Source: Phialophora verrucosa
Lineage: Eukaryota > Ascomycota > Eurotiomycetes > Chaetothyriales > Herpotrichiellaceae
Length of the DNA: 64,000 nucleotides
Assembly: GCA_002099365.1 (NCBI GenBank)
Contig: MSED01000001.1
Span: forward strand, 124,001-188,000
Reading direction: 5' to 3'
Shown here: one piece after another, positions 32,577-42,828 of the stretch
How the letters are laid out: the number at the start of each line of letters is the position of its first letter
Numbering within the stretch: position 1 is the stretch's first letter
The notes under the pieces: model-generated
Databases searched by the model: none
The model's input: the letters and a program-made list of their open reading frames with translations, nothing else
What the model was told of the DNA's origin: nothing
Translations under genes and position numbers: made by a program

Positions 32577-34517
32577 TCACTTTTCGAAGACCACACCCAA
32601 GATGTCCTCCACGTCGCCGGATTCACCCTTCCCCGTGATCTTGGCAAGGCAGTCGGCCGCAAACCGGAGATGTTCCGCTGCAGTGACAATATCAACGACA
32701 CCGTCTGCATGTGCATGAGCATGTGCGTCTGCGTCGGATACTATATTTGGAGTGTCGAGATCATGGTGGCGATCGACAGGATTGTGGTGTGACCAATGGG
32801 AGAATTCCACCATGCCGTCCGATTCCGTATGCAGGTGAGACTGCGCCCACGACGATTGCGGTTGTGGGTAGCGGGCGAGGGAGAGAAAGTCGTCCAGATG
32901 ACGTAAGCCCTCTGATAGGTACGTACTTTGGCGGTGCGTGACTGAGAGGGATGCGGTCCAGTACGACTGCGCTTCCGCTGCAGTCATTCTCGTGTCTCGT
33001 ACCTCCCCCATTGATGCTGTCGTCAACTCGGTGAACACGTCTGTCAGGACAGTGAGGAAGGCCTGGATGCCGCCCGGGTCGGGATCGGAGTCGGCACCAT
33101 CGTCTGATGCGCGTTTGCAGGATATCGTGCATATTCGCCCTTCAGGGACCATAGGGAGCATCTGACGGACTCGTGTATGCAGGTCTCTCGCTGCCACTTC
33201 CTCTACACCAAGCTGTTCCACGACAAGGTCAATCTTATTTAGAACGATCAGAATAGTCTTGCCGGCGCCATGACATTCTTGCACCGCCTCGAGCACTTCC
33301 TCGTTGATGGAGACTTGGGGCTTCCTGTTGTGGTCCATTTCGATCGACAGCAGGACCACGACAACGTCCGACTGGAGGGCACGTTCTCTTGCTCGGCGAA
33401 TGCCTTCTTGTTCGATCAAGCCGACTTCTCTCTGCTCCTTAGAGCGGAGTCCGGCCATGTCACCCAGTCTGCACAGCCAGCCATTAAGGTCCACGGAGAC
33501 ATCGACGATGTCGCGCGTTGTTCCTTCTTCGGCACTGACAATAGCAGCCTCTCGGCCTACAATACGATTCAGGAGGGAGCTCTTGCCGGCATTAGGCGCA
33601 CCCAACAATGCTATGCTGATGCCGTTGCGCAGCAGTTCGCCCCTTGACGCGTTTCGAAGGTGTACTTCAATTTGTCTCTTCAACGCCACAACCTGTTCCG
33701 AGATCGAGGCGATGAACTGCGCAGGTGACTCGTCAAAGTGCTGATCTTCAGAGAAGTCAATCAGGGCCTCTAATTCGCCTCGAGCGTAGAGAAGCATTGT
33801 CCGCCACTCCTCATATCTCTTTGAAAGTCCGCCGTCAGAGCCGCTGACAGCCAGCCGACGCTGCTGCTCCGTCTCGGCGGCGAGTGTTTCGCCCAGCGCT
33901 TCGGCCTGTGTGAGGTCCAATCTCCCATTGTAGAATGCCCACTTCGTGAACTCGCCGGGCTCGGCATGTCTGATAGCCCCGCCACGACCGTACGCCGATT
34001 GTCTGTGTTTGGAGATGGCATTCAGGATCGAACAGACAATGGCTGGCCCGCCGTGGACATGCAGCTCAAGGACATCCTCCCCAGTTACTGTATTCGGCGC
34101 CGGAAAGTACAGGAGCAGAGCGCCGGCATCAAGCACTTGAGGCTCTCGTTGATCGGTATCGATGGGATCGTAGAGTTTTCGCAAGGTTGCGGTTCGAGGT
34201 TTGGGCAGTGGACGCTGGGGACAGAGCAGGTGGTAAATGTCAACGCATGCGGGTCCAGATATGCGTATGACTGCTATCGCAGCTCTGCCTGGAGCACTAG
34301 ACAGCGCATATATCGTGTCGGAGATAGGATGATCGGCTGCAGAGCTGCGCCATCTCTCGAGGCCATGATGCAGCGCTGAAGTGGATTGAAGCCGAGGGAT
34401 CTGACTTCCGCGTCTGCGGACGACTGTGAAGCCGCATGCTCCCAAATAATGGCAGGCCGATGGCCGCAGAAAGGAGCTGGTATGTCTAAAGCCTCGAAGA
34501 CCAGCGCGACATGGCAT
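32577..34517 (-). CDS. MSS1: Mitochondrial tRNA-modifying GTPase MSS1 (MnmE/GTPBP3)
   Basis: The 646-residue frame begins with a basic, Ser/Arg-rich mitochondrial targeting region (about 1-60). The folate-binding TrmE N-domain follows (TIYALSSAPGRAAIAVIRIS; ELHVHGGPAIV; RHAEPGEFTKWAFYNGRLDL). Then comes a helical domain interrupted by a G domain with GAPNAGKSSL (G1, about 305), GTTRD (G2), DMAGL (G3, where DTAG is usual) and NKID (G4). With the MTO1 partner it installs taurinomethyl- or carboxymethylaminomethyl groups at wobble uridine 34 of mitochondrial tRNAs. The frame ends ILGVVFEK at a TGA that overlaps a GTGAGT donor. The family's C-terminal Cys-x-Gly-Lys is therefore missing and probably lies in an unfound last exon. 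Convergent with the GRGGYN gene. Confidence 0.92.
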   Translation of the reverse strand: MPCRAGLRGFRHTSSFLRPSACHYLGACGFTVVRRRGSQIPRLQSTSALHHGLERWRSSAADHPISDTIYALSSAPGRAAIAVIRISGPACVDIYHLLCPQRPLPKPRTATLRKLYDPIDTDQREPQVLDAGALLLYFPAPNTVTGEDVLELHVHGGPAIVCSILNAISKHRQSAYGRGGAIRHAEPGEFTKWAFYNGRLDLTQAEALGETLAAETEQQRRLAVSGSDGGLSKRYEEWRTMLLYARGELEALIDFSEDQHFDESPAQFIASISEQVVALKRQIEVHLRNASRGELLRNGISIALLGAPNAGKSSLLNRIVGREAAIVSAEEGTTRDIVDVSVDLNGWLCRLGDMAGLRSKEQREVGLIEQEGIRRARERALQSDVVVVLLSIEMDHNRKPQVSINEEVLEAVQECHGAGKTILIVLNKIDLVVEQLGVEEVAARDLHTRVRQMLPMVPEGRICTISCKRASDDGADSDPDPGGIQAFLTVLTDVFTELTTASMGEVRDTRMTAAEAQSYWTASLSVTHRQSTYLSEGLRHLDDFLSLARYPQPQSSWAQSHLHTESDGMVEFSHWSHHNPVDRHHDLDTPNIVSDADAHAHAHADGVVDIVTAAEHLRFAADCLAKITGKGESGDVEDILGVVFEK

Positions 34518-35240
34518 CCGATCGAGTTCGCTCTGGTAGAATGGTTGGTTGGGTCATGGGTAGAGAGCATCAAGTAAATCTGAGAATCCAGTCAGGCTTG
34601 GCAGCGAAGCTTTCAGCTCCCTATTACTCCGTACATACAACGCATTCCCAGTATGCTATTCCGTGCAACATGGCCAGTACGCTCAACGACATTCGACTTT
34701 CTCATCAACCTCTACTGCGACATCACGGAGAGCAACGTCTCACCAGTGGCAGCAGCCACACTGCGGGCCAACATTATGAGGAAGCGCCCATCACGCTGGC
34801 CCACCCCCAGACACTACCCAAGAGCGTGCACGACTCCGTCACGTACGGCATATGAACCTTCGCAGCTTTGCTTCGTGAACGGAGCACGAGAGATCTGTCA
34901 TAGCTTTGGGAAGTCGACTAATTTGTGAAGACGAGTGACACTGGAAAGATCGAGATGCATAAGCAACGAAATCTACCCCTAACTGTGATCATCGTCAACG
35001 TTTTATTACATACATGGACCTGTCTCGCAATTCGGAACAGATGCAAAACTGGGACGCCATGACACAACTCCACAAGCACTGGGCCAATTCTGAAGGGAGC
35101 AAGGCTGGCCGCTGCGTTTGAGCACGGCCAGCTCTGCTCGGAGCCCCTCTCTCCAGTTCTCTGGTTGCATTGGTACGACTCATAGATGTGGTGGGGGATA
35201 GCGGGATAGGTAGAGGAAGCTTCTCGGCCGTGATCAGGCG
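34518..35240. other. MSS1 promoter and 3' region of the next gene
   Basis: No supported gene. A minus-strand frame from the next gene reads on to 34918 only because its last intron was not removed. Short plus frames at 34511-34928 lack coding character. Confidence 0.5.
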
Positions 35241-36027
35241 CTAGTTCCTGTAAGATGTTAGCATTCGCGCAGTTGCGAGTTTGGGGTACTGACAATAGAC
35301 CAAGTGTAAGATCGCCGTGGATCTTGGCCTTGAGCTGGACCTCGATGTCCAAATTCAAATCGAGGCGTAATCTCAGCTGCTCGTTCTCACCCGGATCTTT
35401 GTCGTCCTTTTCTCCCTCGTCCCCGCCCTTCCTGAGCAGACCGCCGAGCGCCTCGTGCGGCTTGCTCACGGCGTTGCCGACAGTGTTGTTCACGAGCTCA
35501 CCGGCGCCGTCGGCCACACCATTCACGGTGTCGCCGACTTCGTCAACTGCATCGAGAGGGCCACCACCGCCGCCGCCGAGGAGGCCGCCGCCGCCCTTGC
35601 CTTGTTGCTGCGTCTGAGCTTGTGTTTGTGCTTGAGCCTTGCCGCGGTTGCGGTTTCGGTTCCGTCGGCCACCCTTCTGCGAGACGTCGCTTCGGTATGC
35701 ACTGTCGACGTCGCTGGGTGGTGCACTTGAGCCGCGGCCTCGACTCTGTTGTCGTGATTTGGAGCGAGATTGGGCCTGTTGCTCCATCTTCGGTTGTGGC
35801 GTTGGCGTTTGAGGCTCGTCCGTCCCGGCGTCTACTTCTGCGTCCGCGTCGCCCTTTTCGCCGTTTGCTTGCCCTTTTTGGCCGAGTTTCTTGGGCTTTC
35901 GTTTCTCGTCCGACTTCTTGGAAGAGGCGTTGGCTCCTACGCTGGCGCTACCTGCGGCAGATCCAGCAGCGTCGAGATTTCCGCCGATTTGAGATTCTTC
36001 GGTGCTCTTGGTTTCTTGCTCCGACAT
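35241..36027 (-). CDS. Paralogue A: low-complexity protein with LNLDIE/IHGDLTL tail
   Basis: Exon 1 is 36027-35294 and exon 2 only 35247-35241; the 46-nt intron has a GTCAGT donor, TGCTAAC branch and TTACAG end. The product has 246 residues. The N-terminal two-thirds is disordered: Ser/Glu/Lys-rich, then RNRNRNRGKAQAQTQAQTQQ, a Gly run and an amphipathic region. The C-terminus carries the conserved block LRLRLDLNLDIEVQLKAKI followed by HGDLTLGLLN. The same block ends the divergently transcribed gene at 37247, so the two are paralogues. I recognise the block as recurring in uncharacterised Pezizomycotina proteins but know no function. ATG 36027 (MSEQ) aligns with the paralogue's MSEP start. 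Confidence 0.75.
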
Positions 36028-37246
36028 GTTGAGAGATTGAGAAGAAAGATGTGTCCCAGAGAGGGTGAAGAAGGGGAGTATGCAGACAAAAAGAGGGTGT
36101 CGACGTAAGACGACCAGGTCTAGTGTCCCGGAGTCTGCAAGAAAAGTAGGCACAGCGCTGGAATTGTACTTCAACCCCACTGAGACGTCAGAAGCTGGAC
36201 GACTCGGGACAAGACCTGCAACGATTGTCCGCAAACGCGCATGCTAATGACGTCGCTTGTTGCTGCTTTTCGAGAGCCATGTGCCCAACGCCACAGCTGG
36301 ACCCAAAGATCACCATCGAGGCTGGAGGAGCGGGCGAAGAGAACAGGTTTCCGCAGTCGAGCAGGCCAATGACAGTGATGAGGGATGACCATATCCGAGC
36401 TGTGGCTGGGGAACATGGATCATAGCAGGGCCACCGTTGGCCGTATGCCGAACCAGGAAGAGGAGAACGCCCCAAAAGAGAACCGACGGGTACTCGATCG
36501 TCGATGCCTCGTCTGACGCTGGTTGGAGATCGACTGCAGCGGTCAGCAATTGAAGAGGCCGCAATCACTCGAGAACGCTTCGACTCGAGATATTGTTGCA
36601 GGTCAACTACGGGCAGGTCTATCCACATATCTCTTACACTCTAGATCAGAATTGACCTCGATATGGCCAGCTGTATCGTTGGTAGCAGAGGAATTGAAGC
36701 CCGATTATCGAGGAGACTCCCCAGCCTTGCCACGACGTCATATTACGCCACACCCCGCAGCGGTGGATCTGGCGCCACGATTGAACTGGGGCAAATGGGA
36801 ACCTCATCTTGCAATTCGTCCAATCAAAGCAAACCTTCGGCTTGGGTGCCACAGCCCGAACAGGGATTCTTCCAACTTCCGAAGGTCATTCACGTTTCAA
36901 AGCGTCCGAAATCTTGGTCTATGGCGCCATCGACGACACCGCTGGAAAACGGCCATCTCTGATCCCCATCCGATGATCTTGCCGCTTGGAGCGGCATACG
37001 CCGTTGTTGACGCAGCTTAAGATGCAAACAGGTCTGGGGAATGTAGACCCTGGTCGTGATGATGTCGTTGCTACATCGAACTGCTTTTCCCGGTCCTGCC
37101 TCGCTCATTGAGAACCTTGCTCACACATGTGTTTCCCGACCTTAACTTATGTTTCCCTTTTGCACTCCCGTCAACGTGCATATCTGCTAGCCGTCCCCTC
37201 TCCTTCCCTTTCTTGCCTCTGACGTCCTCATCAAATTGTGGCCACC
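36028..37246. other. Shared divergent promoter of the paralogue pair
   Basis: 1.2 kb separates the two start codons. The last ~120 bases before 37247 are CT-rich (leader-like) and the start context is GCCACCATG. Frames at 36188-36628 (-) and 36523-37020 (+) overlap each other and are not supported. Confidence 0.5.
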
Positions 37247-37905
37247 ATGTCAGAACCACGGCAACAACCTACACCGGAGAAAACGCCTCGCCCCGGGCTG
37301 GACCGCAGCAATTCGGAGGTGTCGACGACAGATCCAGACGACCAGGGGTACGAGTCTCGGTCCAGATCACAATCTAGACGGCGTCGACGACAGAATCAAC
37401 GACAAAGGCAAGCCCAGGCGAAGAGCCAAGCGGGCAATGCCTCGGCACAGTCGATGGCCTCGATCAACGAGCAGGCCGAGGAGACCCAAGACCATCCCGG
37501 CACGCAAGTACTGAAGAGGAATCCGGAGGAGAGAGACCAGCCGCAATGGCTCAAGAACCCCGATCCGCGAGACATTACCGAAGCGCAACCGTTCGAGCGG
37601 ATAAAGCCACCGTCACAGTCGATGACCGGCCCCGTTACGTACGCGCGCATGCTTCGAGGAGAGATTCCATGGCGCGGGGCGCCGCCGACGCAGCCGCTCG
37701 AGACGGCGCAACCCATCGACTCCAAGGACAGTAGCGGGAAAGATCCGATGGATCAGGACGGCCTCAAACTGCGCATAGAGTTGAACTTGGACATTGAGAT
37801 CGAGCTCAAGGCGAGCATCCACGGTGACCTCACATTGGCACTCCTGTAAGCTACCTCTCCCCTAATTCTGGAAGACGACGTCCTAAACGCTAACCAAGGA
37901 ACTGA
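37247..37905 (+). CDS. Paralogue B: low-complexity protein with LNLDIE/IHGDLTL tail
   Basis: Exon 1 is 37247-37845. I favour a 53-nt intron 37846-37898 (GTAAGC donor, CGCTAAC branch) and a seven-base last exon GAACTGA, which matches the GAACTAG last exon of paralogue A and gives the end LALLN (201 residues). The AG lies very close to the branch site. An alternative CAG at 37912 would end the protein LALLA at 37919, and no splicing would end it at 37849. The protein is basic and disordered (SRSRSQSRRRRRQNQRQRQ near 45), with a middle motif PVTYARMLRGEIPWRG (about 128-143) and the conserved tail LKLRIELNLDIEIELKASI plus HGDLTLALL. Function unknown; the RS/RQ-rich part suggests nucleic-acid binding (inference). 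Confidence 0.7.
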
Positions 37906-38055
37906 TCCTCAGGGCTTGATTTATCCTTGCCAAAGGTGAAGCTGCCTAAAGTCAAGCTCCCGAAAGTCAAGCTCCCAGAGGTCAAGGTACCGAAAGTGAA
38001 GCTGCCAACGCCCAAGTTACCTGAGCTGCCGAATCTACCCAAGGCTCCATTATGA
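37906..38055 (+). other. LPKVK pentapeptide-repeat reading frame, possible exon
   Basis: Right after paralogue B, in a different frame, an open stretch without ATG encodes LDLS followed by five consecutive LPKVK-type pentads (variants LPEVK, VPKVK) and a Pro/Leu tail ending NLPKAPL. Codons for the repeats differ synonymously (CCA AAG GTG; CCT AAA GTC; CCG AAA GTC), which argues for selection on protein. A CAG acceptor at 37910-37912 could open it, but only from an exon ending in phase 1; the obvious donor of paralogue B is phase 2. It may be an alternative exon, or an exon cut off by a one-base change. Confidence 0.45.
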
Positions 38056-38306
38056 TGCACACGAGAGGATGGGACGATAATGGTGTGAAGATGATGAACA
38101 GCATGCTCGTGTCTCATAGTGCTGGCCCTCATTATGCGAGTTCTGGCAAATCCCTATCTAGTGCGAATTGTGGACAAGGCGTTAAGGAGGTCATCATCGA
38201 TTGGATGGACCCAGAGCTTGTAACTCCAAATGTATCATCGTTAGAACCTTATGACTTCGGTTGCAAATTGTCGTTACTGTTATTGCTGTTGTGTCGAGCA
38301 TTGCTC

Positions 38307-40210
38307 TTACTCGTGGCGTTCCCCTTGACCGCTCATGCTGCTGCGTTGCTGTCCTTTCCAGAACTGAACAGGACTGTTGGGCTCATCGTAAACTGCACTG
38401 TCGTTTTGAATAGAGTCGCCTCTAGCACGCTTGACCACTCTCTCGATACCGTCGAGACCCATCTTCAATTGCTCCATCTTCGGACCGTAGCTGATCCGAA
38501 CAAAATGGTGGCACGGACTGTCGAACAGGTCGCGACGCTTCGCTGGGTTGAGGTCGAAGAAGATGCCCGGCACGACAATCGTCTTCTCTTGGAGCAAAGC
38601 ATCGAAGAAAGCTAAACCGTTGCTGATGTCGGTTGGCGAGTTCTTCGGTAAGTCTAGCGTTGAAAGATCAAGCCAGATGTAGAACGTAGACTCGGGGGTC
38701 TCCTGATCGCCCAGCCTGAAGCCGATCTCGTTGAGTCTCTTGAGGACGTAGTCGCGTTTCTAATCATTTTCAAACAGTCAGTGCACCATATAATACCAGT
38801 CAGGAGGGGAACAGGCCGCGCGTACCGCTTTGAAGTGACGCTGCAACGACGCCATCTCTGTGCGGACTTTGGCGGGTTCGAGCATTGATACCGCGGCCTC
38901 CTGGAGGGGCACATTGCAGCCACCGTCCAGATAGCTACCGGACGAGCTAAGGGCCTTGATAAAATCTTTTGGCCCCACAATCCACGCGACTCTCCAACCT
39001 GGTAGCCTGAAGCGCTTGGTCAAGCCATCGATCAGGAGCACATCATCGCGGTCGACGTCAATAACGTTCGACGCCGCTGAAATAGTGCTTCCGTCGCAGT
39101 CCTTGTCGTAGCGGTAGCCGGAGTAGAATTCGTCGAAGATCAAGGTCGCTCTGTCACGACAGAGGTCTTGGATCAAGGAAAGCTCTTCGGGGTGTAGGGC
39201 GTGACCGGTCGGGTTGCGAGGATTTGAGGTCAAGCTGGTAGGTGTCAGTACGAGGCGAACGAGCAGAGGCCATGGATTGGCCCTCGGAAGCCCTACATTA
39301 CCGCCGTTCCTCTTGCGAGTTCCTCTGCAATCTTGTCGACATGGACATGGTATCCATCGGCAGCGGACAGCGGAGTAGGGATGGCGACAAAGTTGCGGAA
39401 CAAGCTCAACATCTGAGACAGTCAGTGTGATGTAGGACGGAGAGTCTTCCATAAGCCTTGCCTCCGAGTAAGCCGAGTACTCTGGGATATGAAAAGCGAG
39501 ATACGCGTTGCCCAAGACGGCAGCAATTCTGATCAAGCCAGCTCTGCCTCCGGGGACGATACACACATTCTCCCACGTGTACTGACTGTCTTTACCCTGG
39601 CGGTAATCGTGGTTGTACAATTTCGCAACTGCGGCGCGCAGAGACTTGATGCCGGCTGTCGGGCCATATTCTCTGGAGTTTTCGTTCAGGGGGATGGAAG
39701 TAGGTCGTGGGAAACACTTGAGGGCCGGTCAGCTGGCCTCGAGCGGGCTGCGGCTGGGGATAAACTCCATTGCAACGTACGCCATCAATGTCACCGGTCT
39801 CTGGGGCCCCTTGACCCAGATTGGCCCCTTGTCTGTCGTCAGGACGTGATCCGAGGAGGCGTTACTCGAACGACCAATGCGGGAAGCCGTCTAGACTTAC
39901 ATTTTTCAGGCTCGTCGTAGAACCCGTGCTTCTGAGCCTGTTCCGTAGTCCAGATCACGCCCTGACGCACGAAATTAGCAATGGAGTCCCCATGAGAAGA
40001 TGCACAGTATCATAACAGGGGCCCTACAGTGCTAGATCTGGACGTGTCGAGCGCGGCATGAGCTTTGTGGCGGGGATCCTCGCGGAGCGATCGGTGAGAG
40101 GCGGAGACGCCTTCACCTTCACCTTCAGGATGGACTGAGAAACGACGGCGGTCCGAGGACGCGTTCAACACCTCTCTCAACTCCGAAACTCGTCTTCCTG
40201 ACGAACCCAT
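38307..40210 (-). CDS. PLP-dependent class I/II aminotransferase
   Basis: Seven exons: 40210-40028, 39961-39901, 39827-39781, 39716-39462, 39412-39297, 39234-38826 and 38759-38307, giving 507 residues. All junctions keep frame and rebuild family motifs: KWANLGQGAPETGDIDG, PRPTSIPLNENSREYGPTAG, VPGGRAGL, ILTSNPRNPTGH, DEFYSGYRYD, LIDGLTKRFRLPGWRVAW (Lys is the Schiff-base residue) and VPGIFFDL. Intron 4 (39413-39461) is of the rarer GC-AG type. These enzymes move amino groups between amino acids and 2-oxo acids; the substrate is not clear from the sequence. No targeting signal is evident. The C-tail (~45 residues) is polar and unconserved-looking. Several introns interrupt the frame, so simple open frames greatly understate this gene. 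Confidence 0.9.
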
Positions 40211-41067
40211 GGCTTGAGAGGAATTGTTTGCCTGGATTCTGCAGTCCTCGTACAAGCTGCCGGATTGGTTCGTGGTGACCGCGGAGAGAGGGGCAAGATT
40301 GCTTAAACGAGGGGCTAGTGAAGCTCGACAAAGCTTGAGCTGGGCAATCGCCGGTGATGAGTGCCAGGTCCAGAGAAGAGAGTAGAGTCGAAGAAGGACA
40401 CTCTGAGAGTAAATACAGTGGCCTGGCTGCACGGTGAAATGAAGTTATACCAGCAGCAGGTTGCGCGTCTGCGGTCAAAAGATCTGGCTGTCAATCTGCC
40501 GCCCGCTCTTTACATCAAGCTCAGGTCATCTTCACCTTCCATTGACTTCAACAGGAAATGCTGAGCCAGGCCAATTGCATGAGCGACAGCTGCATGCGTG
40601 CTCCTCACGTTCCTCTAAGCGTCACCTCTCGTACTGCTTTCTTGATTCACCACAACTCCTGACACTTTGCTGACAACAGAGCGCTCAAACGCGGCCGTCT
40701 TCTGACTCGTGTTGGAAGCTTACGCTCTTGAGTTCCAACTGCGATCTCGCCGTTCTGTTGTGCTGCCCAATGAAGAGACCCCAACTCGGATCGAACTGCA
40801 GAGTCAGGTCCCTTGGTGCGAGTACTAGATGAGTACCAAGGAATCGCCCTTCAGCATGCGGGGATCCGCGATGGTCGTCGACCTCTCAACGTCGTTATCA
40901 AACGATCAAAAGGCGCTCGAGAAATTATGGTGCATACTAGGGTCACTTCTCTCAGCTCATTCCTTTTTTCTAATACATGTTTATCCTCTTGTTTCTTTTC
41001 TGCTTGAAGTCCTCATGTGAGAGTTGATTCGTTTTCCAGTCACCCTTCACGGCACACGAACTTCAAC
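40211..41067. other. Divergent promoter of the two PLP-enzyme genes
   Basis: 850 bases lie between the start codons of the class I/II aminotransferase (-) and the class III enzyme (+). A CT/T-rich leader (TCATTCCTTTTTTCT and similar) lies at 40950-41010. The minus frame 40010-40432 is partly the first exon and partly untranslated. No other gene is supported. Confidence 0.5.
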
Positions 41068-42432
41068 ATGGGCCTTTCAGAGACCACCTCCACGGCCCTC
41101 GTCGCTGCCCTCGAGCAAGCACACGCCCAGTACAGAACATCAAACCCTCAATCATTCAAAATCCACGAGGAAGCATGCAACTACCTTCCTGGCGGCAACA
41201 CCCGCACCGTTCTGCACACGACCCCCTTTCCCCTAACAATCTCCTCCGGCCAGGACACGCGTCTCACCACCATCGACGGCCGCACCTACACGGACTTTTT
41301 GGGCGAGTATACGGCTGGGATCTATGGCCACAGCCACCCTGTCATCAAAACCGCCCTGGAGTCCGCCCTCCAAAACGGCTGGAACTACGGCGGGCACAAT
41401 GCGCTAGAACCGCAGCTTGCGAAAATCGTCTGTGATCGGTTCCCCTCCATCGACCTGGTCCGCTTTGTCAACTCGGGCACCGAGGCGAATATGATGGCCC
41501 TGGCCACAGCCGTGGCCTTTACCGGGAGGAAGAAAGTTCTGCTCTTCAACAAGGGTTACCACGGCTCGACCATCTCGGGACGTGCACCCTCGACGAAACT
41601 GTCCATCAACCTGCCCCACGATTTCGTCCTAGGCTCCTACAACGACGTCCCCGGCACGGAAGCCCTGGTCAAGTCCCTTCCCAAAGACTCCCTCGCGGCC
41701 ATCCTGGTCGAACCCATGCTGGGGTCGGGGGGCTGTTACGCTGGCTCGGCGGAATTCCTGGGCAGGCTGCGCAGCCTGGCCAGCGAAACGGGCGCCCTGC
41801 TCGTCTTCGACGAAGTCATGACCTCGCGGCTGCATTACAACGGTCTAGGGTCGCAGACCGGCGTGACGCCCGACCTGACATCGCTCGGAAAGTGGGTCGG
41901 CGGGGGCATGAGTTTCGGGGCGTTCGGGGGCCGGGGGGACATCATGGCGCTGTACGATCCCAGAAACGCCAAGCTCGAGCATCCGGGCACGTTCAACAAT
42001 AACGTCTTTACCATGAATGCGGGAGTTGCGGGCTGTGGGCTTTTGACAGCCGAGAAGCTGGACGCCTTGAACGCGCTCGGCGTGCAGTTGACCGGCCAAG
42101 TCACGGACGTTCTCTCCAAGAGAGGGATTTTGCACGACGCGACCGTGCCGTCCGCTCCCGTGACGGACGAAATGCACGCCCAAGAGCATCCGCAGCGACC
42201 GCCGAAGATGTTCGTCAAGGGCGTCGGCAGTCTGATGGCCGTCCAGTTTGCAGGGCCAGATCGCGAGGTCTTAGGAGCCCTGTTCTATCACCACATGCTG
42301 GAGCAGGGCATCTACATGGCGCAGCGCGGCTTTGTAGCACTGAACATCATGCTCACGAACGAACACGTCGTCTTGTTCGTGAGCGCCGTGGATGCATTTG
42401 TCCAAAAGTGGGAACAAGCGTTGAAATGGTGA
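41068..42432 (+). CDS. Class III PLP enzyme, glutamate-1-semialdehyde-aminomutase-like
   Basis: The product has 454 residues in one exon. ATG 41068 (context TTCAACATG) is preferred over 41017 because the family starts here; the extra 17 codons look untranslated. Motifs: NYLPGGNTRTVLH near the start, the gating region NSGTEANMMALATAVAFTGR, YHGST, LVFDEVMTSRLHYNG (PLP-ring Asp) and SLGKWVGGGMSFGAFGG with Lys275 as Schiff-base lysine. It looks like the HemL subgroup of class III aminotransferases. Fungi make 5-aminolevulinate from glycine and do not use HemL for haem, so this enzyme probably aminates or isomerises another substrate. No signal peptide is evident. Confidence 0.92.
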   Translation: MGLSETTSTALVAALEQAHAQYRTSNPQSFKIHEEACNYLPGGNTRTVLHTTPFPLTISSGQDTRLTTIDGRTYTDFLGEYTAGIYGHSHPVIKTALESALQNGWNYGGHNALEPQLAKIVCDRFPSIDLVRFVNSGTEANMMALATAVAFTGRKKVLLFNKGYHGSTISGRAPSTKLSINLPHDFVLGSYNDVPGTEALVKSLPKDSLAAILVEPMLGSGGCYAGSAEFLGRLRSLASETGALLVFDEVMTSRLHYNGLGSQTGVTPDLTSLGKWVGGGMSFGAFGGRGDIMALYDPRNAKLEHPGTFNNNVFTMNAGVAGCGLLTAEKLDALNALGVQLTGQVTDVLSKRGILHDATVPSAPVTDEMHAQEHPQRPPKMFVKGVGSLMAVQFAGPDREVLGALFYHHMLEQGIYMAQRGFVALNIMLTNEHVVLFVSAVDAFVQKWEQALKW

Positions 42433-42828
42433 GCGGCTGCGCGCCCTGCTGTCCACCCGCTCCGAAGACATCCCTCTCGGAGGATTCTGGGAGATTCCAG
42501 CAAGGCACCGAGCGGTAATGTATTGACAATGCTTTCAAGCATCAGTCCAAGTAGCGGACATGTTGCAACGACCCTCTGTTATCCAGCGGTCTTGGAAAAA
42601 GGTTGACCATCCCGCTATGCATGCATTTCCCATAGATTCCTTACCATATATCGCGACATAGAAAACACGTCTGCAGTGGAATGATACGATCCAAATCTTC
42701 GCTCAACGCATCTGAAAGCCTTTTGCAGCACGAATACCCGCCACCATGTGTCTCTCGGCGAAATAACAGACGTAGAAGCTCGCTCTCTCCTCCATCCCCC
42801 TTCTCGTTGCAGGGAAGTCTGTTCGCGT
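42433..42828. other. Converging 3' ends, no gene seen
   Basis: This lies between the class III enzyme (+) and the F-box/propeller gene (-). Short minus-strand frames here are shadows. I see nothing more. Confidence 0.5.

Noticed and set aside
34918..35240. Minus-strand read-through of paralogue A
   Set aside because: The intron with GTCAGT and TGCTAAC ends the protein at 35241; the extended frame loses the shared tail.
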